NCBI GenBank assembly: GCA_019114225.1
Contig: DXFW01000004.1
Coordinates: forward strand, 1 to 64,000
DNA: 64,000 bases
Source of the DNA: Candidatus Allofournierella pullicola
GTDB taxonomy: Bacteria; Bacillota; Clostridia; Oscillospirales; Ruminococcaceae
Direction of reading: 5' to 3'
Below, one piece after another: positions 16,114-23,480 of this stretch. The notes under the pieces are model-generated. The model was not told the DNA's origin. It saw only the letters and a program-made list of their open reading frames with translations, and made no database searches. The stretch's first letter is position 1. The number at the start of each line of letters is the position of its first letter. The translations under genes were made by a program, and so were the position numbers.

Positions 16114-16956
16114 TCACCTCCTGAAATATCCCACAAAGGAGCAAAGGACAAAAAGCGCAATTTGTACGGTAACAATGGTAGCGCCCACCGGAGTACCAGC
16201 AAGAATGGATGTGAGAATGCCGGCGGCGGCACAGAATACGGAGAGAACGGCGGAACAGAGAGTGACTGCCCGGAAGCTCTTAAATAGCCGCATGGCGGAC
16301 ATGGCAGGGAAGATCACCAAAGCTGAGATCAGCAAAGACCCAACCAGATTCATGGCCATTACAATAACCACCGCTGTTACCACAGCCAGGATCATATTAT
16401 ATACCCTTGACTTGGTCCCGGTAGCCGAGGCAAAGCTCTCGTCAAAAGTAACAGAAAAGATTTTGTGATAGAAAAAGAGATACAGGAGCATGACCACCAC
16501 CGACAGTGCCAAGCACATCCAGACCTCGGCCTGAGTAAGAGTGAGGATGGATGTAGAGCCGAACAGAGTTGTGCAGACATCTCCTGTCAGATTAGTGGAT
16601 GTAGAAAATACATTCATCATCAGATAACCGATCGCCAGCGCTCCTACAGAGAGCATAGCCATGGCGGCGTCGCCTTTGATTTTGGAATTTTGCCCCGCAC
16701 CCAGCAGAAGGATGGCACACAGCACCGTGATGCCCATGACCAGTGGCATATCGTTGGACAGATTCAGAACAGAAGCCACCGACATAGCCCCGAAAGCCAC
16801 ATGAGACAACCCGTCCCCGATAAAGGAGAAGCGCTTGAGCACCAGCGTGACTCCCAGCAGCGAAGCGCACAGAGCTACCAGCACCCCTACCACAAGAGCG
16901 TAGCGGACAAAAGGGTAGGCCCAGTATTGGGCCAGTTTCTCAATCAACAGAGCCAT
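16114..16956 (-). CDS. znuB: Zinc ABC transporter permease
   Basis: A 280-residue ABC-3 family permease with about eight helices. The segment ALCASLLGVTLVLKRFSFIG followed by DGLSHVAFGAMSVA is typical of ZnuB/AdcB/MntB permeases, and the later VGSLLISALVIFPAMSAMRL fits the conserved C-terminal helices. The start at 16956 overlaps the end of the ATPase gene by 17 bases, indicating coupling; an upstream in-frame Met lies inside znuC and is not used. It works with ZnuC and the binding lipoprotein ZnuA in zinc import. Confidence 0.9.
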   Translation of the reverse strand: MALLIEKLAQYWAYPFVRYALVVGVLVALCASLLGVTLVLKRFSFIGDGLSHVAFGAMSVASVLNLSNDMPLVMGITVLCAILLLGAGQNSKIKGDAAMAMLSVGALAIGYLMMNVFSTSTNLTGDVCTTLFGSTSILTLTQAEVWMCLALSVVVMLLYLFFYHKIFSVTFDESFASATGTKSRVYNMILAVVTAVVIVMAMNLVGSLLISALVIFPAMSAMRLFKSFRAVTLCSAVLSVFCAAAGILTSILAGTPVGATIVTVQIALFVLCSFVGYFRR

Positions 16957-17662
16957 GGTTGCCACCCCCTCTCTGTTCCAGAAATCCACGGCCGGGATTG
17001 GACCGGACAAAATCTTCCCGGGTGCCGAAAAACACCTGTTCTCCCAGATAAAGGATATGGCTGGCATAGCGGAGAGCGGCCTCCACATCGTGGGAGATCA
17101 TCAGGATGGTCATGCCGTCTTTTTCATTCAGCCGGGCAATGACCTGGTACAGCTCCCGGCTGGCAGCCGGGTCAAGACCAGCCACCGGTTCGTCCAGCAG
17201 CAGCATCTTCCGGGCGGCACACAGCGCCCGGGCCAGCAGCACCCGTTGCTGCTGACCTCCCGACAGCTCACAATAGCATCGCTTGGAGAATCGCTCCATA
17301 TTCATGCGCCGGAGAGACTGCCGGGCCAGTTCTTTTTCCGCTTTTGTGTAAAAGGGACGCAGGCCGCACCGGCTTTGACAGCCGGACAGGACCACTTCCC
17401 AGACAGTGGCAGGGAAATCCCGCTGGGCCTGTGTTTGCTGGGGCAGGTAGCCGATCTCGTTGGAATGTACCCCGCCGCTCAGGGTCACCGAACCTTCCAG
17501 GGGTATCTGCAATCCAAGAACGGTTTTCATCAGAGTTGATTTTCCAACGCCATTTTCTCCCAGAATGCACAAATAGTCCCCGGCGCTGACGGTAAAACTC
17601 AGGTCCCGCACCAAGGCGGAACTATAGCCCAGGGCCAGGCCCTGGCAGTTCATTTGGATCAT
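16940..17662 (-). CDS. znuC: Zinc ABC transporter ATP-binding protein
   Basis: A 240-residue ABC ATPase: Walker A GENGVGKST, Q-loop region IGYLPQQTQ, signature LSGGQQQR, Walker B KMLLLDEPVAGLD and switch His in LMISHDVEAAL. Short, as usual for the ZnuC/MntB cluster. It lies 15 bases after znuA and overlaps znuB. It powers zinc import at the cytoplasmic face. Confidence 0.92.
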   Translation of the reverse strand: MIQMNCQGLALGYSSALVRDLSFTVSAGDYLCILGENGVGKSTLMKTVLGLQIPLEGSVTLSGGVHSNEIGYLPQQTQAQRDFPATVWEVVLSGCQSRCGLRPFYTKAEKELARQSLRRMNMERFSKRCYCELSGGQQQRVLLARALCAARKMLLLDEPVAGLDPAASRELYQVIARLNEKDGMTILMISHDVEAALRYASHILYLGEQVFFGTREDFVRSNPGRGFLEQRGGGNHGSVD

Positions 17663-17677
17663 GTAACGATACCCCTC

Positions 17678-18715
17678 TCAGCCCAAGGCGGTTTTCAGGG
17701 TCTCCAAGTTTTGTTGCATAATAGCGAGGTATGTGACTCCCGCCTCCACATCGCTGGCCGTCACCGACTGCATGGAGTCCAGCACCAGGATTTTCTGATC
17801 TTTGGTGTTGGTGTTTTCCACTACAGTCTGAGCGATATTGTGAGTGGCGCCTTCAATGGTTAACACGCAAGGGAGAGACAGTTCATCCACTTTGCCGGCC
17901 AGGAAAGATACGGTTTCAAAACTGGCCTCTGTTTCTGCCGAGCAGCCAGAAAATGCCGCATAGTAGGTAAGCCCATAGTCGTCCGCCAGATACCGGAAGG
18001 GGAATCGATCAGCAAAGAGCAAAGTGTGGATGGAAGCGGCGTCCACAGCGGCCTGATACTGCCCATCCAGGTCACTGAGCTTCTGGATATAAGCGGCGGC
18101 ATTTTCACTATAGGTCACCTGATGCGCAGGGTCGATGGAGCTCAAGGTCTCCGCAATGGCGTTGCAGAGCACCGCGGCATGCTTCAAAGACAGCCAAATA
18201 TGCTCATCATCATGGTTGTGGGTGCATTCCGAGGTATGATCACAATCTTCGTGGTGTTCATGGGAATCCTCGTGATGTTCTTCCTCTTCGTGGTGGTGAT
18301 GCTCGCTCTCCTGCATCCCCTCAACTGCTTCTTCTACTTTCACGCCTTCTCCCAGAACTTCCATCAGGTTCATGGCCACCAAATCAGTGTTGGCAGCACT
18401 GGCCAGGGCGTCCTCCACCCAGGAATCAGATTCGCCGCCTGTGTAGAGAAACAGGTCGCAGTTCGAGATGGCAATCATATCGTCGGCGGTAGGCTGGAAG
18501 CTGTGGAGATCCACCCCATCGTCCAGGAGCATCGTCAGCTCCACGTGGTCAGCCTGATCCCCCAAGATTTCCCGAACCCAGTCGTACTCTGGGAAAATGG
18601 TGGTGACAATCCGCAGCTTTTTGCTGCCGCTGTCAGGGGTGGACGCAGCGCTGCAGCCGGTCAGGAGCCCTACAGCCAGGGCAAGGGAAAGCAGAATGGA
18701 AATTGCTTTTTTCAT
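17678..18715 (-). CDS. znuA: Zinc-binding lipoprotein of ABC importer
   Basis: A 345-residue cluster A-I substrate-binding protein. Signal peptide with lipobox LLTGC at residues 17-21, so Cys21 is lipidated. Conserved His71 lies in LHSFQPTADD, the equivalent of the first metal ligand. A very His/Glu/Asp-rich loop spans residues ~139-172, typical of zinc- rather than manganese-specific members. Further expected ligands are near SLKHAAVLCNA and TYYAAFSGCSAE. It captures zinc outside the membrane and hands it to ZnuB. A long hairpin lies just upstream in the leader. Confidence 0.93.
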   Translation of the reverse strand: MKKAISILLSLALAVGLLTGCSAASTPDSGSKKLRIVTTIFPEYDWVREILGDQADHVELTMLLDDGVDLHSFQPTADDMIAISNCDLFLYTGGESDSWVEDALASAANTDLVAMNLMEVLGEGVKVEEAVEGMQESEHHHHEEEEHHEDSHEHHEDCDHTSECTHNHDDEHIWLSLKHAAVLCNAIAETLSSIDPAHQVTYSENAAAYIQKLSDLDGQYQAAVDAASIHTLLFADRFPFRYLADDYGLTYYAAFSGCSAETEASFETVSFLAGKVDELSLPCVLTIEGATHNIAQTVVENTNTKDQKILVLDSMQSVTASDVEAGVTYLAIMQQNLETLKTALG

Positions 18716-18766
18716 ATGGATAAAACCTCCGAATTTACACAGAAACTGAAAAATGGGCGCAAAAAT

Positions 18767-18828
18767 ACAAGGGGATCCGGGCGTGTGCCAAGAAAGCCTG
18801 CTTTGGACGGGCAGACCAATCCCCTTGT
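18767..18828 (-). promoter_or_regulatory. Structured leader / possible attenuator before znuA
   Basis: Arms of 10 bases (ACAAGGGGAT at 18767-18776 and ATCCCCTTGT at 18819-18828) enclose a 42-base loop that holds a second stem (CCAAAGC...GCTTTCTTGG on the minus strand). On the minus strand the outer stem is followed by ATTTTT, so it could act as an intrinsic terminator or attenuator between the small membrane-protein gene and znuA. It could also be an RNA-processing or stabilising hairpin. Confidence 0.5.
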
Positions 18829-18842
18829 AATAAGTGTTTCGT

Positions 18843-19139
18843 TTAATTCAGAAGTTTTACCTTCCACAAAACCGGCGAAGATGCAGTGAAGATGTTCTGC
18901 GTCCTCAGGGCGGCAAGCAGCAAAAAGAAGCAGAGCACTGCCCCTATGCCAGAGGTCGAATGGGCTGCGTAGAGCTGTTCCAGAAGCTTTTGGCAAGTCT
19001 GGATCTGGTGGCAGATGGGACAATCCTCGCCGATGCAGTTGTGATCTGCTTCAGAAACAATAAAGAAAACGGAGAAAAGCAAGGCGAATACCAACAGCAC
19101 CGCCCCGCAGGCGGCGGCAAAACGTGTTCTTTTTGCCAT
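18843..19139 (-). CDS. Small membrane protein with external Cys cluster, zinc-operon member
   Basis: A 98-residue protein with the start at 19139 after GGAGGAGAGG. It has two membrane helices (FAAACGAVLLVFALLFSVFF and SGIGAVLCFFLLLAALRTQ). The loop between them carries NCIGEDCPICHQIQTC, with four Cys and one His, suited to metal binding or a redox pair. It lies between zur and znuA and is probably part of the zinc-responsive operon. Proteins of this layout occur in several Clostridia zinc loci; the role is unknown. Confidence 0.7.
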   Translation of the reverse strand: MAKRTRFAAACGAVLLVFALLFSVFFIVSEADHNCIGEDCPICHQIQTCQKLLEQLYAAHSTSGIGAVLCFFLLLAALRTQNIFTASSPVLWKVKLLN

Positions 19140-19173
19140 GTTCCTCTCCTCCTTGCTGTTGAATGAGCGAATG

Positions 19174-19569
19174 TCATGGGTGATGGCAATCTTGGCAAAT
19201 GCCGTACATAACTGTTTTGAGAATATCCAAATCAAAACCATCCAGCTCCGACATGGCACGGGTCAATTGCGCGGTATGCTCCGCGTCCATGTGGAAAGTT
19301 TTTCCGCATCGAGTGCAGGACATGTGCAGATGGGAGTGACAGCCTTCCGCGCCCACATACTGGTAATAGGCCTCTCTGCTGCCTGGCTTTATTGATTTGC
19401 GGATCAGTCCTTCCGCCTCCAACTGGGACAGATTCCGGTAAACGGCGCTGAGGCTGATCTGTTGGGAGCATAGTTCCTGGGCAATCTGCCGTACTGACAG
19501 TAGCTGGTCCGGATGCTGATCCAGAAAGTTGATCAGATAATCCCTCTGACGGGTATCGTATTTTTTCAT
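19174..19569 (-). CDS. zur: Fur family zinc-uptake regulator (Zur-like)
   Basis: A 131-residue Fur-family repressor; the start at 19569 gives the normal family length. N-terminal winged helix with ISLSAVYRNLSQLEAEGLIR. The regulatory His cluster is in GCHSHLHM (residues ~76-83). Two CxxC pairs, Cys85/Cys88 and Cys125/Cys128, form the structural zinc site. It heads the zinc-importer operon, and a perfect 23-bp palindrome sits between its promoter and start, which makes Zur the most likely identity within the family; PerR or Fur cannot be excluded from sequence alone. Confidence 0.85.
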   Translation of the reverse strand: MKKYDTRQRDYLINFLDQHPDQLLSVRQIAQELCSQQISLSAVYRNLSQLEAEGLIRKSIKPGSREAYYQYVGAEGCHSHLHMSCTRCGKTFHMDAEHTAQLTRAMSELDGFDLDILKTVMYGICQDCHHP

Positions 19570-19585
19570 CAGCAAGCCCCCAAGG

Positions 19586-19608
19586 AATTTGCAAATCATT
19601 TGCAAATT
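19586..19608. promoter_or_regulatory. Perfect 23-bp palindrome, candidate Zur/Fur box
   Basis: AATTTGCAAAT-C-ATTTGCAAATT: two 11-base arms around one central base, immediately downstream of the -10 box of the zur promoter. The spacing and AT-rich inverted repeat suit a Fur-family repressor controlling its own operon. Confidence 0.75.
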
Positions 19609-19637
19609 AGGTTAGCATAGTGAAACCGGTGTGTCAA
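19609..19637 (-). promoter_or_regulatory. Promoter of the zur-znu operon
   Basis: Minus strand: TTGACA (19637-19632), 17-base spacer, TAACCT (19614-19609). The -35 is perfect and the -10 weaker. The 23-bp palindrome begins directly after the -10, so a bound repressor would cover the start site. The plus-strand side of this region up to 19744 holds no gene. Confidence 0.7.
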
Positions 19638-19744
19638 GTGGTATTTGGGTAATCTAAATCTGAAGGCTGCTTAGTTGCTTTGTTTTACTAGAAAGGCAAT
19701 TGAGGGGGTATCTTGAATTGGTAAGCAGTCTGTAGTACTATGTG

Positions 19745-19760
19745 GTTAGCTTTGGCTAAC
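19745..19760. promoter_or_regulatory. DtxR/MntR-like inverted repeat
   Basis: GTTAGC-n4-GCTAAC, two 6-base arms. It shares the half-site GTTAG with the palindrome upstream of zupT and lies 70 bases before a small plus-strand gene. A related half-site (ggttagc) is also seen at 19610-19616. Confidence 0.35.
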
Positions 19761-19829
19761 TGATGCTGACATAGATGATGATCAGCTGAGATAGGTATGA
19801 CATCATAGCTTTATAGAGGAGATAGTGTT

Positions 19830-19970
19830 ATGCAGTCTTTCGAACAGGTACTAATTGCGCTGCTGTTTTGTCTGGCTATTGTATTGATTTGCCAGAAAAT
19901 AAAGAGATTTGCTCGAAAAGCCGCGCGCAACGGAGGAGCGTGTTTATGGTTTCGAAGAAAGCAGAGATGA
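19830..19970 (+). CDS. Small single-helix membrane protein
   Basis: 46 residues: MQSFEQVLIALLFCLAIVLI forms one membrane helix, followed by a strongly basic tail (KIKRFARKAARNGG...FRRKQR). GAGGAG lies before the ATG, so translation is plausible. Size and layout recall the small membrane proteins that follow feoAB iron-transport genes, and a DtxR-like repeat sits upstream, but the typical Cys-Gly tail is missing. It may be the leftover end of a lost metal-transport operon. Confidence 0.4.
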   Translation: MQSFEQVLIALLFCLAIVLICQKIKRFARKAARNGGACLWFRRKQR

Positions 19971-20090
19971 CCAACTGTGATGAAGTGGTAAATAAAATGT
20001 GGGCTTCCATTATCAGAAAATGATCAGTCATATTGGAAAACTAGATGGAGCATTTTCAAACTATTTAGAGCGGCAGAAACCACTTGGGTT

Positions 20091-20969
20091 ATGATAAGCT
20101 TAGAATTGCCTGAATTAGAGATTCTGAGCCCAAAGCTGTTCAAGAAGGCCAATGAGATGTTGAACATGAGGTGTACGGCACATGCGGAGGCCCGCAGAGC
20201 TGCTCACAAATCCGACAATGACACTCTGTTGGCTGGACTTGTCTACTGCGCACACTGTGGATCAAAAATGTCTGGTTTTGTGCACCATGATAGGTATAAG
20301 CTGAAAGATGGCACTGTGAAAGAAGTTCTGAAGCCGAAGTACAACTGCTATCAGAGAGCGCAGAAACTTCGGGAATGCGATGGCCAAGCACTGTACATGG
20401 CCGATCGAGTGGACGGGATCGTGCTGGAAGTAGTTCGAGAACTGTTTTCTTCCATCTGCTGTGCGCCGCGCGATAAGCTGTTGGAGCAAAAGATCCGACA
20501 GGAATACCAGGAAAAGCGTAAGCAGAAAGCAAAGCTGGAAAAAAGACTGCAGGACTGTGAACATGCGCTGAATCGATATGAAGCAGAGGTGCTACGCTGC
20601 CTTGATGGCACAAGTGGATTCTCGCAGGAAATGCTATCTCGTCTGATTGCAAAAGCAGAAGCGGATTTGCGAGAAGCCCGGCAGGAATATGCCGAAGTGC
20701 TGCAAGAAACAGTAGACGGTCGCGAACTCGCTCAAAAAATCAAGGAATGCTACAAACAGTTCTGCGGCTGGGCCGAGGAATTTGAACTTGCGCCCCTTGC
20801 GCGTAAGCGCGTGATCCTGAGCGAACTGCTGGATAAAGTGGAAGTAGGCAAAGGCTATCAGGTGACTGTCCATGTGAAGTTAACCTACAAGCAGTTCCTT
20901 GAACTGAGCCAGACAACTAAAAACGATGAAATTCCTCTAACAAATGCCACAGACGAAAATGTGGCTTAA
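20091..20969 (+). pseudogene. Large serine recombinase, C-terminal fragment
   Basis: About 290 residues that match only the back half of a large serine integrase. Recombinase-domain end, then zinc-ribbon (LLAGLVYCAHCGSKMSGFVHH ... NCYQRAQKLREC, i.e. CxxC...C...C), then a long Lys/Glu/Leu coiled coil (about residues 135-215) and a C-terminal helical part ending LTYKQFLELSQ. The N-terminal catalytic domain with the active serine is absent, and the 120 bases upstream do not supply it. A tRNA-Lys 3' end lies 60 bases downstream. This is the remnant of an integrated element. Confidence 0.75.
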
Positions 20970-21006
20970 AATCAAGCAAAACAGCTGATCAACTGCCCTG
21001 AGTGAG

Positions 21007-21082
21007 GTGCAAGTGTAACAGTAAGCAGAGCAGCTGACTCTTAATCAGCGGGCCCAGGGTTCGAGTCCCTGGAAGTGCACCA
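21007..21082 (+). pseudogene. tRNA-Lys(CTT), intact 3' part with degenerate 5' part
   Basis: From 21025 the sequence matches a normal tRNA-Lys: anticodon arm CTGACTCTTAATCAG with CTT at the anticodon, T-arm CAGGG-TTCGAGT-CCCTG, acceptor strand GAAGTGC, discriminator A and encoded CCA ending at 21082. The 5' side (21007-21024) does not give the required GCACTTC acceptor strand or a proper D-stem, although GGTGCA could pair weakly with the 3' end. It therefore looks like a tRNA end left by integration or rearrangement rather than a working gene. Confidence 0.55.
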
Positions 21083-21086
21083 TACC

Positions 21087-21137
21087 AAGCAAATCCGAAC
21101 GTACTTCTTTTCGAAGGTGCGTTCGGATTTGTTTTTT
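21087..21137 (+). terminator. Strong terminator after tRNA remnant
   Basis: Stem CAAATCCGAACGTAC / GTGCGTTCGGATTTG with a short upper stem (CTTC...GAAG) and TTTTTT after it on the plus strand. Confidence 0.8.
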
Positions 21138-21193
21138 CATCAATAGGTGAGTGATTTCTGGAAAGAATAAATGCATATATTTATTTTAATGAA

Positions 21194-21222
21194 TTTACAG
21201 AGGTAGGAAATCGAGGTATAAT
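21194..21222 (+). promoter_or_regulatory. Promoter of the YwgA-HD module
   Basis: TTTACA (21194-21199), exactly 17 bases, then TATAAT (21217-21222). It lies about 70 bases before the first gene of the module and follows the terminator, so the pair has its own transcription. Confidence 0.75.
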
Positions 21223-21289
21223 ATATATAATAGGAGGTTTGTATACTTTTACTGATTCTATTTGAAAGATAATGAACAGGGAGAGCATT

Positions 21290-21763
21290 ATGAGTAAAGC
21301 ATATCTGAAGACATTGTACGCAAGAATATACCATGAAGATTTCTCTTATGGTGAGTTTGAAAAGAGAATGAAAATGCAAAAGGCAATATATTTGTTGCAA
21401 GAGATGGGCGCACCTATAGGAGATTACTCTTTCTTCTGGTATAAACATGGACCGTACTCGCAAGATTTACAAGATACAATGTATGCTATCAAAAATGTAT
21501 CTGATGAAAATACTGCGGAATTTTCTGCGGATATGGAGAAAGACATTACTCGTGTAGAAAAAGCTCTTGCTGAAACCGGACTGTATAGCCAAAGCCAGTG
21601 GGCAGAATGCATGGCATCTGTTTATTATTTGCAAAAAAATATTTTTCAGGTTGGAACAGCAGATGAGGAAATCTGCAAAGAATTGCGGAACAGAAAACCG
21701 CACCTTGATAATGATAGCGAAAATGAACGTGCCTTAAAGTTGGTGAAAGAATTATGTGCTTAA
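21290..21763 (+). CDS. YwgA-like protein
   Basis: 157 residues from the ATG at 21290, which has AGGGAG six bases upstream; an ATG at 21272 is less well placed. The segment KMQKAIYLLQEMGAPIG then DYSFFWYKHGPYSQDLQ is the hallmark of the YwgA family, related to the DUF4065/Panacea-type helical domain. In Bacillus subtilis ywgA sits next to ywfO, which encodes an HD phosphohydrolase; here the following gene is of that type and overlaps by 10 bases, so the pairing is conserved. Base composition is much lower in GC than the flanks. Function unknown; a regulatory or partner role for the HD enzyme is inference. Confidence 0.7.
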   Translation: MSKAYLKTLYARIYHEDFSYGEFEKRMKMQKAIYLLQEMGAPIGDYSFFWYKHGPYSQDLQDTMYAIKNVSDENTAEFSADMEKDITRVEKALAETGLYSQSQWAECMASVYYLQKNIFQVGTADEEICKELRNRKPHLDNDSENERALKLVKELCA

Positions 21764-23274
21764 GTGAAACACCAAGGCAAGATTCAATTCCAGAACGAAA
21801 CCAATTGGATTTTGCAGGGCGTATTTTAGATAATGTACATGGTTTTATATATTATACAAAGGCAGAAGAGAAAATAATAAATCATCTGCTTTTTAAAAGA
21901 TTACAGAGTATTAAACAGCTTAGTATCGCAAATTGGGTTTTCCCTGGATCGGAACATACAAGATTTATCCATTCACTGGGAGTGATGTATGTAGCTGATA
22001 AAATTGCTTGTCAGTTAAAATTATCAACCAATGAAAGAAAAATTGTGCGTTTGGCGGGCCTTTTACATGATATTGGGCATTATCCTTTATCGCATGTGTG
22101 TGAATTTCCATATAAGATGAATCCGGCAGCATTTCCAACAGATGATTATTGTAAAAATGTTAATGCAAGAGTAAAAGAAAAGATTGATCATTTTTCAGAC
22201 GCGGCAACGTGGCGCTTTATGAAGAGATCGAATGGATGTCACCATGAGCAAATAGGGGCAGACATTATTCAAAATAATCAGTATATTCGTGATATTATTG
22301 TAAAAGAGTGCGGCGAAGAAGCAGTTTCTATAATTGCAGATATGATTGTAGGAAATGTAGAGAGACAAACGACAAACCCGTTGTTTGTGCAAATACTGCA
22401 TTCAGAAATAGACGCAGATGGTATTGATTATTTGATGCGCGATGCAACTTTTTCTGGCACGAGCTTTGGAACATTTGAGATTGATCAACTGATTGGTTGC
22501 ATGGAAAAGGGCGAATATGATTGCAACGGGGAAAAGAAAGCGATATTATGTATAACGCCTAAAGGAATAGCAGCGGCAGACCAATACATTATAAATAAAT
22601 TCTTCTCATATTCGCAGGTGGTGTTTAATAAGCACTTAAGCGTAACAGAGTGGATGGCCGAGCAGATTGTAGATTGGATGCAAAAGACAGCCTCATACTT
22701 TCCGGCAAAAGATGACTTAAAAAAATGGGTAAGCGCAAGTGAAACAGAAGAACGGTATATTGATTTCACAGATAATTATTTTTGGGCATCACTTCAAAAC
22801 CTACTCGATAATCCGATAAAAAAGACGATACCCAGTTCCATACGCTATTTTTGCAATCAGTTGCTTCGGCACAATGAATTGCCTTTCGAAGAAGGAACAG
22901 AAGTTCGAATGGTAGCAACTTCAAAAGCTGAAGTGCTTGATGCAATCAAAGAATCGGAAATATATAGGAATTTAGAAAATTGGAATGATAAAATTGCGAT
23001 ATTTTCTGAACGGGCAATGACCAAGGAAGCACCAGAAAAAGAGTTTGAAGATGCTGTGTATAAGCAAATTGCAGCGGACAAGGGTGAAGAAGGAATAAGT
23101 AAGGAAGATATGCCGATTTTGAAAGCGCAGAGGCTAATGGAAGGAGTTTGCGTTAAGGAGGATGAACAGCTACACTTATTGTGCGATGACAAAAGATCGC
23201 TAATGAGAACCTTGTACAAAACACGGCTGGTCATTTTGCGTGCTTTTTCGTGTGATTTGGACGGGGTAAAGTAA
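21754..23274 (+). CDS. SAMHD1/dGTPase-type HD phosphohydrolase
   Basis: A 506-residue protein. HD-domain metal ligands: His73 in HTRFIHSLGV, His105-Asp106 in AGLLHDIGHYPLSH, and the fourth ligand in SEIDADGIDYLMRD (about residues 218-230). This is the order seen in deoxynucleotide triphosphohydrolases of the SAMHD1/YwfO group, with His109 in the expected second-shell place. The C-terminal ~230 residues are helical and unlike anything I recognise. ATG overlaps the YwgA-like gene. Likely reaction: hydrolysis of dNTPs or related nucleotides; enzymes of this class can deplete nucleotides to block phage, so a defence role is possible but unproven. AT-rich codon use suggests transfer. Confidence 0.8.
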   Translation: MCLSETPRQDSIPERNQLDFAGRILDNVHGFIYYTKAEEKIINHLLFKRLQSIKQLSIANWVFPGSEHTRFIHSLGVMYVADKIACQLKLSTNERKIVRLAGLLHDIGHYPLSHVCEFPYKMNPAAFPTDDYCKNVNARVKEKIDHFSDAATWRFMKRSNGCHHEQIGADIIQNNQYIRDIIVKECGEEAVSIIADMIVGNVERQTTNPLFVQILHSEIDADGIDYLMRDATFSGTSFGTFEIDQLIGCMEKGEYDCNGEKKAILCITPKGIAAADQYIINKFFSYSQVVFNKHLSVTEWMAEQIVDWMQKTASYFPAKDDLKKWVSASETEERYIDFTDNYFWASLQNLLDNPIKKTIPSSIRYFCNQLLRHNELPFEEGTEVRMVATSKAEVLDAIKESEIYRNLENWNDKIAIFSERAMTKEAPEKEFEDAVYKQIAADKGEEGISKEDMPILKAQRLMEGVCVKEDEQLHLLCDDKRSLMRTLYKTRLVILRAFSCDLDGVK

Positions 23275-23429
23275 ATATAGAATTTATAGGTTTATTATTA
23301 CGATTGATATGTGATACACTCTATTGGAAAAATAGTGTTATCATAGTCAGGACCCCCGGCTAAGCCGGGGGCTTGTGTAAGCCCTAGAAGGGCATAATAC
23401 AGACAACGCCCCTCAAGGGGCCACGAATG

Positions 23430-23444
23430 GGTCGGCCAACTGCA
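23430..23444 (+). repeat. 15-bp inverted repeat, partner at 23984-23998
   Basis: GGTCGGCCAACTGCA here is the exact reverse complement of the 15 bases at 23984-23998. The two copies bracket tnpA, one just before its ribosome site and one after its stop, so in the transcript they could pair and hide or expose the start region. Confidence 0.6.
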
Positions 23445-23480
23445 TTGCTGACTCATGGCGGCCCCTTAAGGGGCTTATTT

